Source of the DNA: an uncultured Lachnospiraceae bacterium
GTDB taxonomy: Bacteria > Bacillota > Clostridia > Lachnospirales > Lachnospiraceae
Length of the DNA stretch: 64,000 nucleotides
Assembly: GCA_910583895.1 (NCBI GenBank)
Contig: CAJTYJ010000013.1
Location: 9,148 to 73,147, forward strand
Direction of reading: 5' to 3'
The notes below the pieces were generated by a model that worked only from the letters and a program-made list of their open reading frames with translations, was not told the DNA's origin and did not search any database. A program made the position numbers and the translations under genes. Shown here one piece after another: positions 26,332-34,709 of the stretch (positions are counted from its first letter, which is position 1; each line of letters starts with the position of its first letter).

Positions 26332-26474
26332 TACATCGCTGCGCGAATTCCCGGATAACTGGCACTTGCAATCCGTTCCATCTGTATGCCTGCGAAACCA
26401 GACGCAGGCACCACCGCGCCGCTTCGCAGACCCACAGCGAACACGATTTATTTCGAGATTCGTACAGCGATGTA
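26332..26474. repeat. Inverted-repeat element with internal hairpin
   Basis: Arms TACATCGCTG (26332-26341) and CAGCGATGTA (26465-26474) are exact complements, and the next CGAAT also pairs after two mismatches. Inside is a perfect GCCTGCG/CGCAGGC hairpin (26388-26409). The 245-base gap between the flavoprotein and radical SAM genes holds no convincing gene. Confidence 0.5.
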
Positions 26475-26535
26475 GCAGGCAAATATGCTGCCTGTCCATC
26501 CCCTGAGGAATATCATTCGATTCCATATCTATTTT

Positions 26536-27363
26536 TCAACAATTTCCTACAAACACATAGTTCAGATATTTTTCTGCAGTTTGGGCAAGCGCATACACCT
26601 GCGACACCTCCGTCGCTTTTTGATCTGTCATCTGGTACCGGGGAAAAAAGCGGGTGACATGGAGAGGAATTTCTCTGTTTATGGAGGCAATCCATGCCGC
26701 CTCTTCTTCCATCTGGAACACATCATCATTTTCATCTGGTACGATCAGCGTCGTCAGCTCCACATGACAGTCCCGGGATGCACGGGCGATAAAAGCTTTC
26801 ACAATCTCCAAATCACCGCCCAGCTTTTGGTAATATTCCGGCCGAAAACCTTTCAGATCAATATTCATAGCATCTATATATGGAAGCAATGCCTCCAGCA
26901 CCCAAAGTTCTGCACTGCCATTGGTAACCATGATGTTCTTCATCCCCTGATCATGAACCAGCCTGGCCGCATCACGAACATACTCCCACCCGACCAGTGG
27001 TTCGTTGAAGGTAAACGCGACCCCAAGATTGCCAACCAGCCGGTATTTGGAAGCCCTCTCTGCCAGTTCCTTTGGAAGCATCTGAACAAACTCCACAGAC
27101 GATTCATCTGCCATTGAGATCTCATGGTTCTGGCAGAAGGGGCAGCGCAGGTTGCAGCCATAACTGCCCACAGACAAGATCAGGCTTCCTGGATGAAACA
27201 TTTTCAGAGGCTTTTTTTCAATGGGATCCAGATTCAAAGAAGTCACCCTTCCGTAATTGCCGCAGAGGATTGTTCCTGCCTCATTTTTCCTCGCTCTGCA
27301 GATCCCCTGCTGCCCTGGTTTCAGACGGCAGTGATGCATACATACCTGACAGATATTCTCCAT
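26536..27363 (-). CDS. amrS: AmmeMemoRadiSam system radical SAM enzyme
   Basis: 275 residues. The PflA-like radical SAM motif is GSYGCNLRCPFCQNHEIS (CxxxCxxC, near residues 70-76), preceded by an extra cysteine region at the N-terminus (CQVCMHHCRLKPGQQGICRAR) that is typical of this family. NEPLVGWEY and VTNG match the SAM-binding strands. The protein partners the AMMECR1/Memo-type gene directly upstream (18-base gap). The natural substrate of the system is not established. Confidence 0.88.
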   Translation of the reverse strand: MENICQVCMHHCRLKPGQQGICRARKNEAGTILCGNYGRVTSLNLDPIEKKPLKMFHPGSLILSVGSYGCNLRCPFCQNHEISMADESSVEFVQMLPKELAERASKYRLVGNLGVAFTFNEPLVGWEYVRDAARLVHDQGMKNIMVTNGSAELWVLEALLPYIDAMNIDLKGFRPEYYQKLGGDLEIVKAFIARASRDCHVELTTLIVPDENDDVFQMEEEAAWIASINREIPLHVTRFFPRYQMTDQKATEVSQVYALAQTAEKYLNYVFVGNC

Positions 27364-27381
27364 ATGGTCCCCCTTTCCACT

Positions 27382-28773
27382 CTAGGAAACGCCATGCCGG
27401 ACCACCTCAAATCTTTGCAGTTCCACTTCTTCGTCCGCCCGGATCCCTGCTTTTTGTTTCGCGATGGCGATCTGCTCCTGGACTGTATCCACACCTTCCA
27501 GGTTCGGGAGCAGCAGGCCCCGCCGATGACCGTTGGTCACAATCACACCATAACGCCTCACATCCAGCTCTGCCAAAGAAGCGACCCGCTTTGCATCTCC
27601 CAGTACATCTACGCTGATCGTCAGACGTTCCAGCTCTTCCGGCTGCACGGGCGAAAATCTGGGATCCTGTGAACAGGCACTGACTGCATTATACCGGATC
27701 TCTTCTGCAATCGATGCCTGCACCGCTTTTATGGTCCCGATACAGCCCCGCAGTCTGCCGTCTTTTTTTATTGAGACAAAAACTCCCGCTCTGCATTCCC
27801 TTAGTTCCTCCGGAAGATCTGCCGGCGCCTCTGGAAGCTGCCCGGTCCGGACATAATGTTCGATGGTCTCCCTTGCCAGCCGGACATGGGCATCTTCTTT
27901 TTCCCGCTGCTTTTTCAGACGCAGACGAACCTTTTCTTCATACTGTTCCAGAAACTTTCGGGACGGATCCTTCTCCCCCGTTTCGTAGATACAGATACCA
28001 TAGCCAACCCCAAAAGGTCCTTCATAGGACAGACGTTCACTTTTCACCCGACAGCCATCCAGCGTTCCGGCCAGAATCGTAAATGAACGGTGCCCGCATT
28101 CTCCTGCTTTCTCGCAGAATTCCTCCGAAAATTCCAGAAGCTCTGCAAAATCACCCTGCCCCATAATCTCCATGATCTGCCGGTCGTATTCCGGTCCTTC
28201 TTTCTGATACCCGTAGGGACCGTCCTTCTTTAAACGATGGGACAGATCTCCGCTGCCGATCACCACAACATTTTGCTCTAAAAGCTCTGCCGTCTGCTGG
28301 ATATACTGGCCCAGGCGATAATGCTCCTCCAGAGGAAGTCCCGACAGTCCAACCCGTACCAGCCGGTATCCAGTCCAGAATTTGTTGATAAAATACAGCG
28401 GCACCATCGTCCCGTGATCCAGTCTTTTCTCCCGCTCCCCAAGCGTTCCTCCCAAAAGACCTTCTCCATTTATAAACTGACACAGAAGTTCCACAAATCT
28501 GGTATCATATGTGACTTCCAATCTCACTTGTTCCGCACGAAACTGGCCAAAGTCACCCACGGCCTTTTCTCCCGGTGAAATGTGAAAATAATCCGCATAC
28601 ATCGTCTGATGCGGCGAAATCAGAACAATCGTATCCGGCTTCCATACTCCAATTCTTCGCGCTGCATCCTCATAGGCATTGATGGTGCACCGAATCTTCT
28701 CCTCTTCCCCTCTTCCGACCTCCGGTACAATCAGCGGCGGATGAGGAAGCATACAAGCTGCTGTAATTGCCAT
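27382..28773 (-). CDS. AmmeMemoRadiSam protein: LigB/Memo-type domain fused to AMMECR1
   Basis: 463 residues in two domains. The N-terminal part (about 1-265) is a class III extradiol dioxygenase-like fold (MLPHPPLIVPEVGRG, DTIVLISPHQTMYADYF, VVIGSGDLSHRLK), with the histidines expected for the iron site. The C-terminal part (about 285-463) is AMMECR1 (GVFVSIKKDGRLRGCIGTI and CSQDPRFSPVQPEELERLTISVDVL). The two are separate proteins A and B in other genomes; here one chain carries both, directly followed by the radical SAM enzyme. The repeat array at 28791 ends about 17 bases before the start. Confidence 0.88.
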   Translation of the reverse strand: MAITAACMLPHPPLIVPEVGRGEEEKIRCTINAYEDAARRIGVWKPDTIVLISPHQTMYADYFHISPGEKAVGDFGQFRAEQVRLEVTYDTRFVELLCQFINGEGLLGGTLGEREKRLDHGTMVPLYFINKFWTGYRLVRVGLSGLPLEEHYRLGQYIQQTAELLEQNVVVIGSGDLSHRLKKDGPYGYQKEGPEYDRQIMEIMGQGDFAELLEFSEEFCEKAGECGHRSFTILAGTLDGCRVKSERLSYEGPFGVGYGICIYETGEKDPSRKFLEQYEEKVRLRLKKQREKEDAHVRLARETIEHYVRTGQLPEAPADLPEELRECRAGVFVSIKKDGRLRGCIGTIKAVQASIAEEIRYNAVSACSQDPRFSPVQPEELERLTISVDVLGDAKRVASLAELDVRRYGVIVTNGHRRGLLLPNLEGVDTVQEQIAIAKQKAGIRADEEVELQRFEVVRHGVS

Positions 28774-28790
28774 AGTGACCTCTCCTATTT

Positions 28791-29024
28791 AAGTTCCGCT
28801 TCCTCCCTCTCAGCCCCATGGTAGCAGATCAATTCCTGATTCCCTTCGGGACTCACTCTTTGATCTGGGGGCTTTTCGGGATTCAGCTGTTTTTTAAGTT
28901 CCGCTTCCTCCCTCTCAGCCCCATGGTAGCAGATCAATTCCTGACTCCCTTCGGGACTCACTCTTTGATCTGGGGGCTTTTCGGGATTCAGCTGTTTTTT
29001 AAGTTCCGCTTCCTCCCTCTCAGC
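28791..29024 (-). repeat. Tandem array, two units of 105 bp plus a partial third
   Basis: Units start at 28791, 28896 and 29001 (the last is 24 bases). They differ by one base (GATTCC versus GACTCC). Minus-strand ends are AAACAGCTGAATCCCGAA and GAGGAAGCGGAACTTA, matching the ends of the 24721 array. The period is divisible by three, so one frame reads through as a 35-residue repeat starting AELKKQLNPEKPPDQRV and ends in TAG directly before the AMMECR1 ribosome site. I doubt that it is a gene. Confidence 0.85.
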
Positions 29025-29321
29025 ATTCACTATCATCATAGCCCATGACGCGCACAGACATGGTATCATGAACATGCTGGAGACCAGCTTTTGTTCCCCG
29101 TTATTGTTTCCAGTATACTATCAAATCCGGTTGATTTCAAGATTCGTCTTCAGGCAGGGCTTTTCAGGCTCTTATTCCAATTGTTTTTATCCGCCGGTCT
29201 CTTTGTGGCGTAATCTCAAGATTCCATCTCACAGTGGACACCCAGGCTCCTGTCTGTGCACTTCCCACCCCGAATCATATTACGGACTTTTACCGATTAG
29301 CCTGCATCCATACCGGGCGCA
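29025..29321. other. Intergenic region without recognisable gene
   Basis: About 300 bases between the array and the acyltransferase terminator. Frames on both strands have atypical composition and no ribosome sites. A promoter for the AMMECR1 operon would be expected here, but none is clear. Confidence 0.4.
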
Positions 29322-29357
29322 CAAAAAAGAACAGCCGGAAGATTTCTCTTCCAGCTG
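29322..29357 (-). terminator. Terminator of the acyltransferase gene
   Basis: CAGCTGGAAGA pairs with TCTTCCGGCTG around GAAA (one mismatch), followed by TTCTTTTTT on the minus strand. Confidence 0.8.
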
Positions 29358-29432
29358 CCCTTTGTTCTCATGCTGATTTCTTCAGAAACAGTCAGCGAAT
29401 ACAAAAATACGCTAAAAGCAACCGGTCTGCAG

Positions 29433-30506
29433 TTACAAAAATTTACCAAGCCATGGAATCCGTTTCAGTAGCAATACTATGGTCCCTCCCAGCAGACATG
29501 CAGTTAGAATCCAGATCAGGCAGGCCGGAAACGTGTGGATCAGCGGCTGCAGATAATAAAATACAAATTTTGTTTCTATTCTGCACATTAGTTCCGTCAA
29601 ATAAATTCCAAATGTAGTTCCGCCCACAACCGTAATTAGTCTGCAAACCTTTTCGTTCACATCATGTTTCAAAAACCACATTCTTGTTATGTAATAAACA
29701 GTAATGGTCGGAAGAAAAATAAGTGTATTGAAAAATAACTGACAGCCAGCCTCCGTCCACTCGTTGATCCTGGTGCAGCGGTAGTCTGTCAAAAAACAAC
29801 ACACAAGGATCGCCGCAATACTTGCCGCTATTAGTATCACTGCTTTTTTTCGGGTAAACTCTTCTTCTTTCATCTTTTGATCCATATAATAACCCATCAA
29901 TGGATAAAAAATATAATTGCTGGTTATAAAAAAAGAAAAATGGCCGTTATGTATCGCATCTCCTTTCCACAAAATATAATCTGCAATTGACAGCATCTGC
30001 ATCATTCCATACGCCAGAAACATCCATTGATATTCCCTTTTTGTCATAGACACCGCCAGCTTCCTGATCAGAGGCAGCATCAGTATATACGCAAGGTACG
30101 CATACAAATACCAGCATGCAGCAGATGCGTTCGAAGTATACAGCAGCCTGAAAAAATGTCTGATGGATACTCCTTCGGAGTTTATTCGCAGGCAGCTATA
30201 CAGATAGATCAAAAAAGAACTTACCACCAGTATGACCAGGTATTTCGAAAAACGTCCAGTCAGCAGTTTTTTGTATGACTCTTCTTTTCCAAGCAAAAGA
30301 GCACCTGACGTCATAAAAAACAGCGGGACTGCAATTTTAATAAAAACAGCACAAAAGAGATAAAACAGATAAAACCTCGAATCACGCGCAACTGTAAATA
30401 AGATAAAACCATTGGCATTTGTATGATTAAACAACACCATATAGATAGCAATTATTTTCAAAAAATCGATATATACCTTTCGGACCGGTCTTCTATTGGA
30501 TTCCAT
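29433..30506 (-). CDS. Acyltransferase family 3 membrane protein
   Basis: About 357 residues with ten membrane segments. The catalytic-type motif near the N-terminus is YMVLFNHTNANGF, after the family start RKVYIDFLKIIAIY. Such proteins transfer acetyl or other acyl groups from inside to surface sugars, cell-wall polymers or exported lipids. AAAGGGAG precedes the chosen ATG at 30506; a longer frame through the C/G tract to 30632 would start at TTG and has no membrane-protein features. It is a single gene with its own promoter region and terminator. Confidence 0.82.
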   Translation of the reverse strand: MESNRRPVRKVYIDFLKIIAIYMVLFNHTNANGFILFTVARDSRFYLFYLFCAVFIKIAVPLFFMTSGALLLGKEESYKKLLTGRFSKYLVILVVSSFLIYLYSCLRINSEGVSIRHFFRLLYTSNASAACWYLYAYLAYILMLPLIRKLAVSMTKREYQWMFLAYGMMQMLSIADYILWKGDAIHNGHFSFFITSNYIFYPLMGYYMDQKMKEEEFTRKKAVILIAASIAAILVCCFLTDYRCTRINEWTEAGCQLFFNTLIFLPTITVYYITRMWFLKHDVNEKVCRLITVVGGTTFGIYLTELMCRIETKFVFYYLQPLIHTFPACLIWILTACLLGGTIVLLLKRIPWLGKFL

Positions 30507-30600
30507 TCCATGTATACTCCCTTTCTGCCGATTCGCATACAATTTCCCAAAATCACACGAATCCATATCCCCCATTCTGCTTTTGAACAGGAATGTATAC

Positions 30601-30632
30601 ATTTTACAACCCCCCCCCCCCCGTCCCGTCAA
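30601..30632 (-). promoter_or_regulatory. Promoter with a 13-G spacer tract, possibly phase-variable
   Basis: On the minus strand TTGACG (30627-30632) is followed by GGAC, then G13 (30610-30622), TTG and TAAAAT (30601-30606). The spacer is now 20 bases; at ten G it would be the ideal 17. The -10-like box is about 95 bases upstream of the acyltransferase start. Confidence 0.5.
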
Positions 30633-30684
30633 TAGACTTTCTCGATTTCTGTCACTTTCCTGAAAACCATTCGTTACTGCTCAC

Positions 30685-30726
30685 ACCATGGCTAATCACT
30701 CCGCTGATGAGTCATGGACCAGTACC
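30685..30726. repeat. Dispersed palindromic element, copy 2
   Basis: CCATG..CT.ATCA-loop-TGAT.AG.CATGG, flanked by ACA and CCAGTACC. It resembles the 5155-5196 copy; both arms changed together at several places, which keeps the hairpin. Confidence 0.6.
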
Positions 30727-30755
30727 GTTATGGAGTCAAAACATTCCGACTGAAC

Positions 30756-30801
30756 AAAAAAGGCACAAAGTCTTTGATTCTCACCAAAAACTTTGCACCT
30801 T
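30756..30801 (-). terminator. Terminator of the decarboxylase operon
   Basis: On the minus strand AGGTGCAAAGT pairs with ACTTTGTGCCT across a long loop and is followed by TTTTTT. Confidence 0.75.
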
Positions 30802-30808
30802 ATTATTT

Positions 30809-32221
30809 TTATACGGGATAAGCTCCGTTCTCGGTGTCCGCCACCGTCGCGTCCATCTTGGTCTTCTGAGCTTCTCTGTATTTGAAGAAGTCCATAGCTA
30901 CCTGCGGGAACAGTGCATAAGATAATACATCCTCGTCCTGCTCCTTGTACTGTGCCATCTCCGCCTCTAACGTATCCAGTTCGTTGCCCACCAGATCCGC
31001 CGGACGGCAGGTGATGATCTCTTCGTCACCGATACACTTTTTCTGCACTTCCGGATTAAACGGCTTGACGGTCTTGCCGTAACGCCCGGAGAGGACGGCC
31101 TTGGTCTCCTTGGTCACCATCTTGTAACGCTCGCCCATCAACACATTGAATACTGCCTGCGTTCCGACAATCTGAGAGGACGGCGTAACCAGCGGACACT
31201 CGCCCAGGTCTTTGCGCACCCGCGGCACTTCCTCAAGCACCTCGTAATATTTATCCTCCGCATGCTGCTCTTTAAGCTGAGAAGTCAGGTTGGAGAGCAT
31301 ACCGCCCGGCACCTGATACAGAAGAGTCTTGATGTTGACACCCAAGTTCTTCGGATTCAGAAGGCCGCTTTCAAGCGCCTCGTCACGGATCGGACGGAAG
31401 TAATCTGCAATCTCTGCCAGAAGTCCCTGATCAAATCCGGTATCGTAAGGCGTTCCTTTGAAGGTCTCCACCATAACCTCGGTCGCCGGCTGGGATGTGC
31501 CCAGTGCAAACGGAGACATCGCACAGTCAATCACGTCCACACCTGCCTCCACTGCCTTCATATATGTCATGGAAGCCACACCGGATGTATAGTGGGTATG
31601 AAGCTGGATCGGAATCTTCACGGCATCTTTCAAAGCAGTCACCAGCTTTGTCGCCTCATAGGGAAGCAAAAGGCCGGCCATATCCTTGATACAGATGGAA
31701 TCTGCACCCATCTCCTCAATCTCTTTGGCAATGTTCGTCCAGTACTCCAAAGTGTAGGCATCTCCCAAAGTATAGGAAAGGGCAATCTGCGCATGCCCGC
31801 CTTCTTTATTGGAAGCCTTCACGGCTGTCTGCAGGTTCCGAAGATCATTCAGACAGTCAAAAATCCGGATGATATCAATACCGTTGGCGATGGACTTCTG
31901 TACAAAATACTCCACCACATCATCGCCGTAAGGCCGGTATCCCAAAATATTCTGCCCGCGGAACAGCATCTGCAGCTTGGTATTTTTTGCTTTTGCCCGA
32001 ATCTGTCTTAATCTTTCCCATGGATCCTCTTTCAGGAAGCGCAGAGAAGCGTCAAAAGTAGCGCCGCCCCAGCACTCCAGGGAATAATAGCCTACCTGGT
32101 CTAATTTCTCCACGATGGGAAGCATCTGCTCCGTACTCATACGGGTTGCAATCAGGGACTGATGCGCATCGCGCAGGATCGTCTCTGTTATCTTAATGGG
32201 CCTTTTCGCCATATCACTCAT
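30809..32221 (-). CDS. oadA: Oxaloacetate decarboxylase alpha / pyruvate carboxylase carboxyltransferase subunit
   Basis: 470 residues, the carboxyltransferase part only; the biotin domain is on a separate protein (33453-33833). The TIM-barrel start ITETILRDAHQSLIATRM holds the metal-site Asp and catalytic Gln, and DIIRIFDCLNDLRNL, ICIKDMAGLL, LHTHYTSG (metal-site His pair) and DCAMSPFALGTSQP (near 230) are all present. It moves CO2 from oxaloacetate to biotin, or from carboxybiotin to pyruvate. AGGAGG precedes the ATG. Last gene of a five-gene operon. Confidence 0.9.
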   Translation of the reverse strand: MSDMAKRPIKITETILRDAHQSLIATRMSTEQMLPIVEKLDQVGYYSLECWGGATFDASLRFLKEDPWERLRQIRAKAKNTKLQMLFRGQNILGYRPYGDDVVEYFVQKSIANGIDIIRIFDCLNDLRNLQTAVKASNKEGGHAQIALSYTLGDAYTLEYWTNIAKEIEEMGADSICIKDMAGLLLPYEATKLVTALKDAVKIPIQLHTHYTSGVASMTYMKAVEAGVDVIDCAMSPFALGTSQPATEVMVETFKGTPYDTGFDQGLLAEIADYFRPIRDEALESGLLNPKNLGVNIKTLLYQVPGGMLSNLTSQLKEQHAEDKYYEVLEEVPRVRKDLGECPLVTPSSQIVGTQAVFNVLMGERYKMVTKETKAVLSGRYGKTVKPFNPEVQKKCIGDEEIITCRPADLVGNELDTLEAEMAQYKEQDEDVLSYALFPQVAMDFFKYREAQKTKMDATVADTENGAYPV

Positions 32222-32243
32222 TCTTTAAGTCCTCCTAATCCGT

Positions 32244-33395
32244 TTACATTACTCCAAAGATCGCCATAAAGGTACCGGCTGCCACTGCTGTACCGATCAC
32301 GCCTGCCACATTCGGTCCCATGGCATGCATCAGAAGGAAGTTGGTCGGATCTGCCTCCGCTCCGACTTTCTGAGATACCCGGGCCGCCATAGGCACTGCG
32401 GACACGCCGGCAGAACCAATCAGCGGATTTACCTTTCCTCCGGTGACTTTGCACATCAGTTTACCAAACAAAACACCTGCTGCCGTACCGAAGGCGAATG
32501 CCACCAGACCAAGAACAACGATCTTGATGGTATCCCAGTTCAGAAATGCCTCTGCACTGGTCGTCGCACCTACGGATGTACCAAGAAGGATGACAACGAT
32601 ATACATCAGCGCATTGGATGCAGTCTCTGTAAGCTGACGGACCACTCCGCTCTCCCGGAACAGGTTGCCAAGCATCAGCATACCGACCAGAGGAGCTGTA
32701 GTCGGAAGAATCAAGGATACGATAATCGTAACGATGATGGGGAACAGGATCTTCTCCAGCTTGGAAACCGGGCGAAGCTGCTCCATCTTAATTTTGCGCT
32801 CTTTCTCCGTGGTCAGAAGCTTCATGATCGGCGGCTGGATGATCGGCACCAGAGACATATAAGAATATGCCGCCACGGCGATGGGACCCATGATAGCCGT
32901 CTGCTGCAGCTTGCCTGCCAGGAAGATGGAAGTCGGGCCGTCTGCACCTCCGATGATGGAGATGGCCGCTGCCGCCTTGTCACTGAAGCCAAGAGCCATG
33001 GCTCCAAGATATGCGGCAAAGATGCCGAACTGTGCGGATGCTCCCAGGAGGAAGCTCTTGGGATTCGCAATCAGCGGTCCAAAATCCGTCATGGCACCTA
33101 CACCCATGAAGATGAGCGAGGGAAGAATCGCCCACTCATCCAGCAGATAAAAGTAATGAAGAAGGCCGCCCACACCGTTGGACGATTCTTCAATACTCAG
33201 CATAATATCTGGATAGATATTTACTAAAAGCATACCAAAAGAGATCGGAACCAGCAGAAGCGGTTCATACTCTTTTGCGATAGCCAGATAAAGGAACACA
33301 CATGCAACAGCAATCATCACGTAATTGCCCACGGTCAGATTGAAAAATGCCGTCTGGTGCACGAGGTTTCCCAAAGTATCAGCAATATAACTCAT
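32244..33395 (-). CDS. oadB: Sodium-pumping decarboxylase beta subunit (OadB/GcdB/MmdB)
   Basis: 383 residues, about ten membrane segments. The family's central helices are clear: GVGAMTDFGPLIANPKS, then GGADGPTSIFLAGKL with the essential Asp (near 150), and the C-terminal LIGSAGVSAVPMAARVSQ and HAMGPNVAGVIGTAVAAG. It decarboxylates carboxybiotin and exports Na+. It lies between oadA and the biotin-protein gene. Confidence 0.93.
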   Translation of the reverse strand: MSYIADTLGNLVHQTAFFNLTVGNYVMIAVACVFLYLAIAKEYEPLLLVPISFGMLLVNIYPDIMLSIEESSNGVGGLLHYFYLLDEWAILPSLIFMGVGAMTDFGPLIANPKSFLLGASAQFGIFAAYLGAMALGFSDKAAAAISIIGGADGPTSIFLAGKLQQTAIMGPIAVAAYSYMSLVPIIQPPIMKLLTTEKERKIKMEQLRPVSKLEKILFPIIVTIIVSLILPTTAPLVGMLMLGNLFRESGVVRQLTETASNALMYIVVILLGTSVGATTSAEAFLNWDTIKIVVLGLVAFAFGTAAGVLFGKLMCKVTGGKVNPLIGSAGVSAVPMAARVSQKVGAEADPTNFLLMHAMGPNVAGVIGTAVAAGTFMAIFGVM

Positions 33396-33452
33396 GTTAA
33401 AACCTCCAATGATTCAGTCACGATTTTTTCACAGATCAGCCAATGGTCAGGA

Positions 33453-33833
33453 TTAGTTCATCGTAGCCAATACATCACCGGATTCTATTGCGTCTCCTAC
33501 GGATACATCAATACTTGCAACGGTTCCGTCCTCCGGAGCAACCACCGGAATCTCCATCTTCATGGCTTCCAGAATGATGATCGGATCTCCGGTCTTCACT
33601 GCCTGTCCTACACTCGCCTCCACCTTGAAGACTTTGCCGGGTACCGAAGCAGTCACTTCGATGGAACCGGCATCTCCTGCCGGAGCCGGAGCTGCCGCCG
33701 GTGCGGGTGCTGCTGCCGGTGCCGCAGGCGCTGCCTTAGGTGCTGCTGCACGGACCGGTGCGCTTCCTGCGCCGCCTTCTTCTACAGTTACATCATATAC
33801 GGTGCCATTTACAGTAATGGTATAATTTTTCAT
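33453..33833 (-). CDS. Biotin carboxyl carrier subunit
   Basis: 126 residues: a short head, a flexible Pro/Ala linker (about 27-50) and a biotinyl domain with the attachment site EAMKMEIPV (lysine near residue 92). It carries CO2 between the carboxyltransferase and the membrane decarboxylase. Equivalent to GcdC/MmdC. AGGAGG is before the ATG. Confidence 0.92.
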   Translation of the reverse strand: MKNYTITVNGTVYDVTVEEGGAGSAPVRAAAPKAAPAAPAAAPAPAAAPAPAGDAGSIEVTASVPGKVFKVEASVGQAVKTGDPIIILEAMKMEIPVVAPEDGTVASIDVSVGDAIESGDVLATMN

Positions 33834-33872
33834 CCTTCATATTCCTCCTGTTATTAAATTCCGCTGTTTTTA

Positions 33873-34694
33873 TTAATCTCTCCACTTGGATTTTTTTGCA
33901 CGTTTAATGGAACGGACGGTAAAGCCATCCGAAGAAGTGCCGGTATAGGCACAGATCGCCGCAGTGATTGCCGCCACCAGTTCTTTATCATCCACAAGAT
34001 TTCCGCCTGCGTGGGTGCCTGCTGCCGGTTTCTGAGCCGGTTTTTTGGCCGGTCTTGGTTTGGGCGCCTGCTTTTCCTCCTGCTTGGGCGCACGGTTGCC
34101 CGGAATAAAGTTAAAACAGTAGATCACAAGGCTGATGAAGATCAGCACAATAAACACTGTACCCATTCCAAGGATCGTGTTCATGCCTGCCTTTTTTAAG
34201 ATCTCACCGGTGCTGTATTTGGGATCCAAAGTGGCGGATTCCACAACACCTCTCTTGTTGAAAACAAGGGAAAGACTCGCCTGTCTGTTGCCATAGGTCA
34301 GATTTGCCACGATGGTAGCTTCCTCTCCTTTTACTTCCATTGGTTCATACCCATCGGTGGACTGATACGCTCCAAGTTCCTCTTTGGAACTCATATAACT
34401 CGCATATGCGGTCTTCAGAGACTCTGCACTGAAACAGCCATACAGATGTCCCATGCTCCGATAGTACTCAATGGTATCTTCCAGAACGTCTGTATCGGCT
34501 TCCGAAATCATGGCCATCACGTCGTCTCCTGCCGTATTCCAGTCATCGACCAGGCCATCCGCCACTGACTGAAGATACTCTTCCGTCACAGGGAATTCCG
34601 TATCGGATGAAGCCGTACTGCCGCAGGCAGAAAGTCCCAGCACCGATACTGCAAGAACCAGCACCGCAAGGATTCTTTTTATATTTTGTCTCAT
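33873..34694 (-). CDS. OadG-type gamma subunit fused to a lipoprotein-like sensor domain
   Basis: 273 residues. A signal peptide with a lipobox (LGLSACGS, cysteine near residue 24) leads into a 130-residue extracytoplasmic domain with no name that I recognise. Then one membrane helix (about 165-187) and a Pro/Lys/Ala-rich linker to a basic C-terminal part (TGTSSDGFTVRSIKRAKKSKWRD), the usual end of OadG/MmdD subunits. Ordinary OadG has about 80-120 residues and no lipoprotein head. The start at 34694 follows GAGGTGAAG. The gene is within the operon, between the carboxyltransferase and biotin-carrier genes. Confidence 0.75.
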   Translation of the reverse strand: MRQNIKRILAVLVLAVSVLGLSACGSTASSDTEFPVTEEYLQSVADGLVDDWNTAGDDVMAMISEADTDVLEDTIEYYRSMGHLYGCFSAESLKTAYASYMSSKEELGAYQSTDGYEPMEVKGEEATIVANLTYGNRQASLSLVFNKRGVVESATLDPKYSTGEILKKAGMNTILGMGTVFIVLIFISLVIYCFNFIPGNRAPKQEEKQAPKPRPAKKPAQKPAAGTHAGGNLVDDKELVAAITAAICAYTGTSSDGFTVRSIKRAKKSKWRD

Positions 34695-34709
34695 ATGCTT
34701 CACCTCGTT

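Noticed and set aside
26329..26526. 65-codon minus-strand gene in the gap between the flavoprotein and radical SAM genes.
   Set aside because: Composition is atypical, no ribosome site is present, and the segment is explained by inverted repeats.
28785..29075. Repeat protein gene reading through the 105-bp units.
   Set aside because: No ribosome site, and a similar array with a 103-bp period cannot be read through; the frame is more likely a by-product of the period.
30506..30632. Longer acyltransferase start reading through the G-tract, giving translational phase variation.
   Set aside because: It would start at TTG without a ribosome site and add a glycine run; the same TTGACG fits better as a -35 box.
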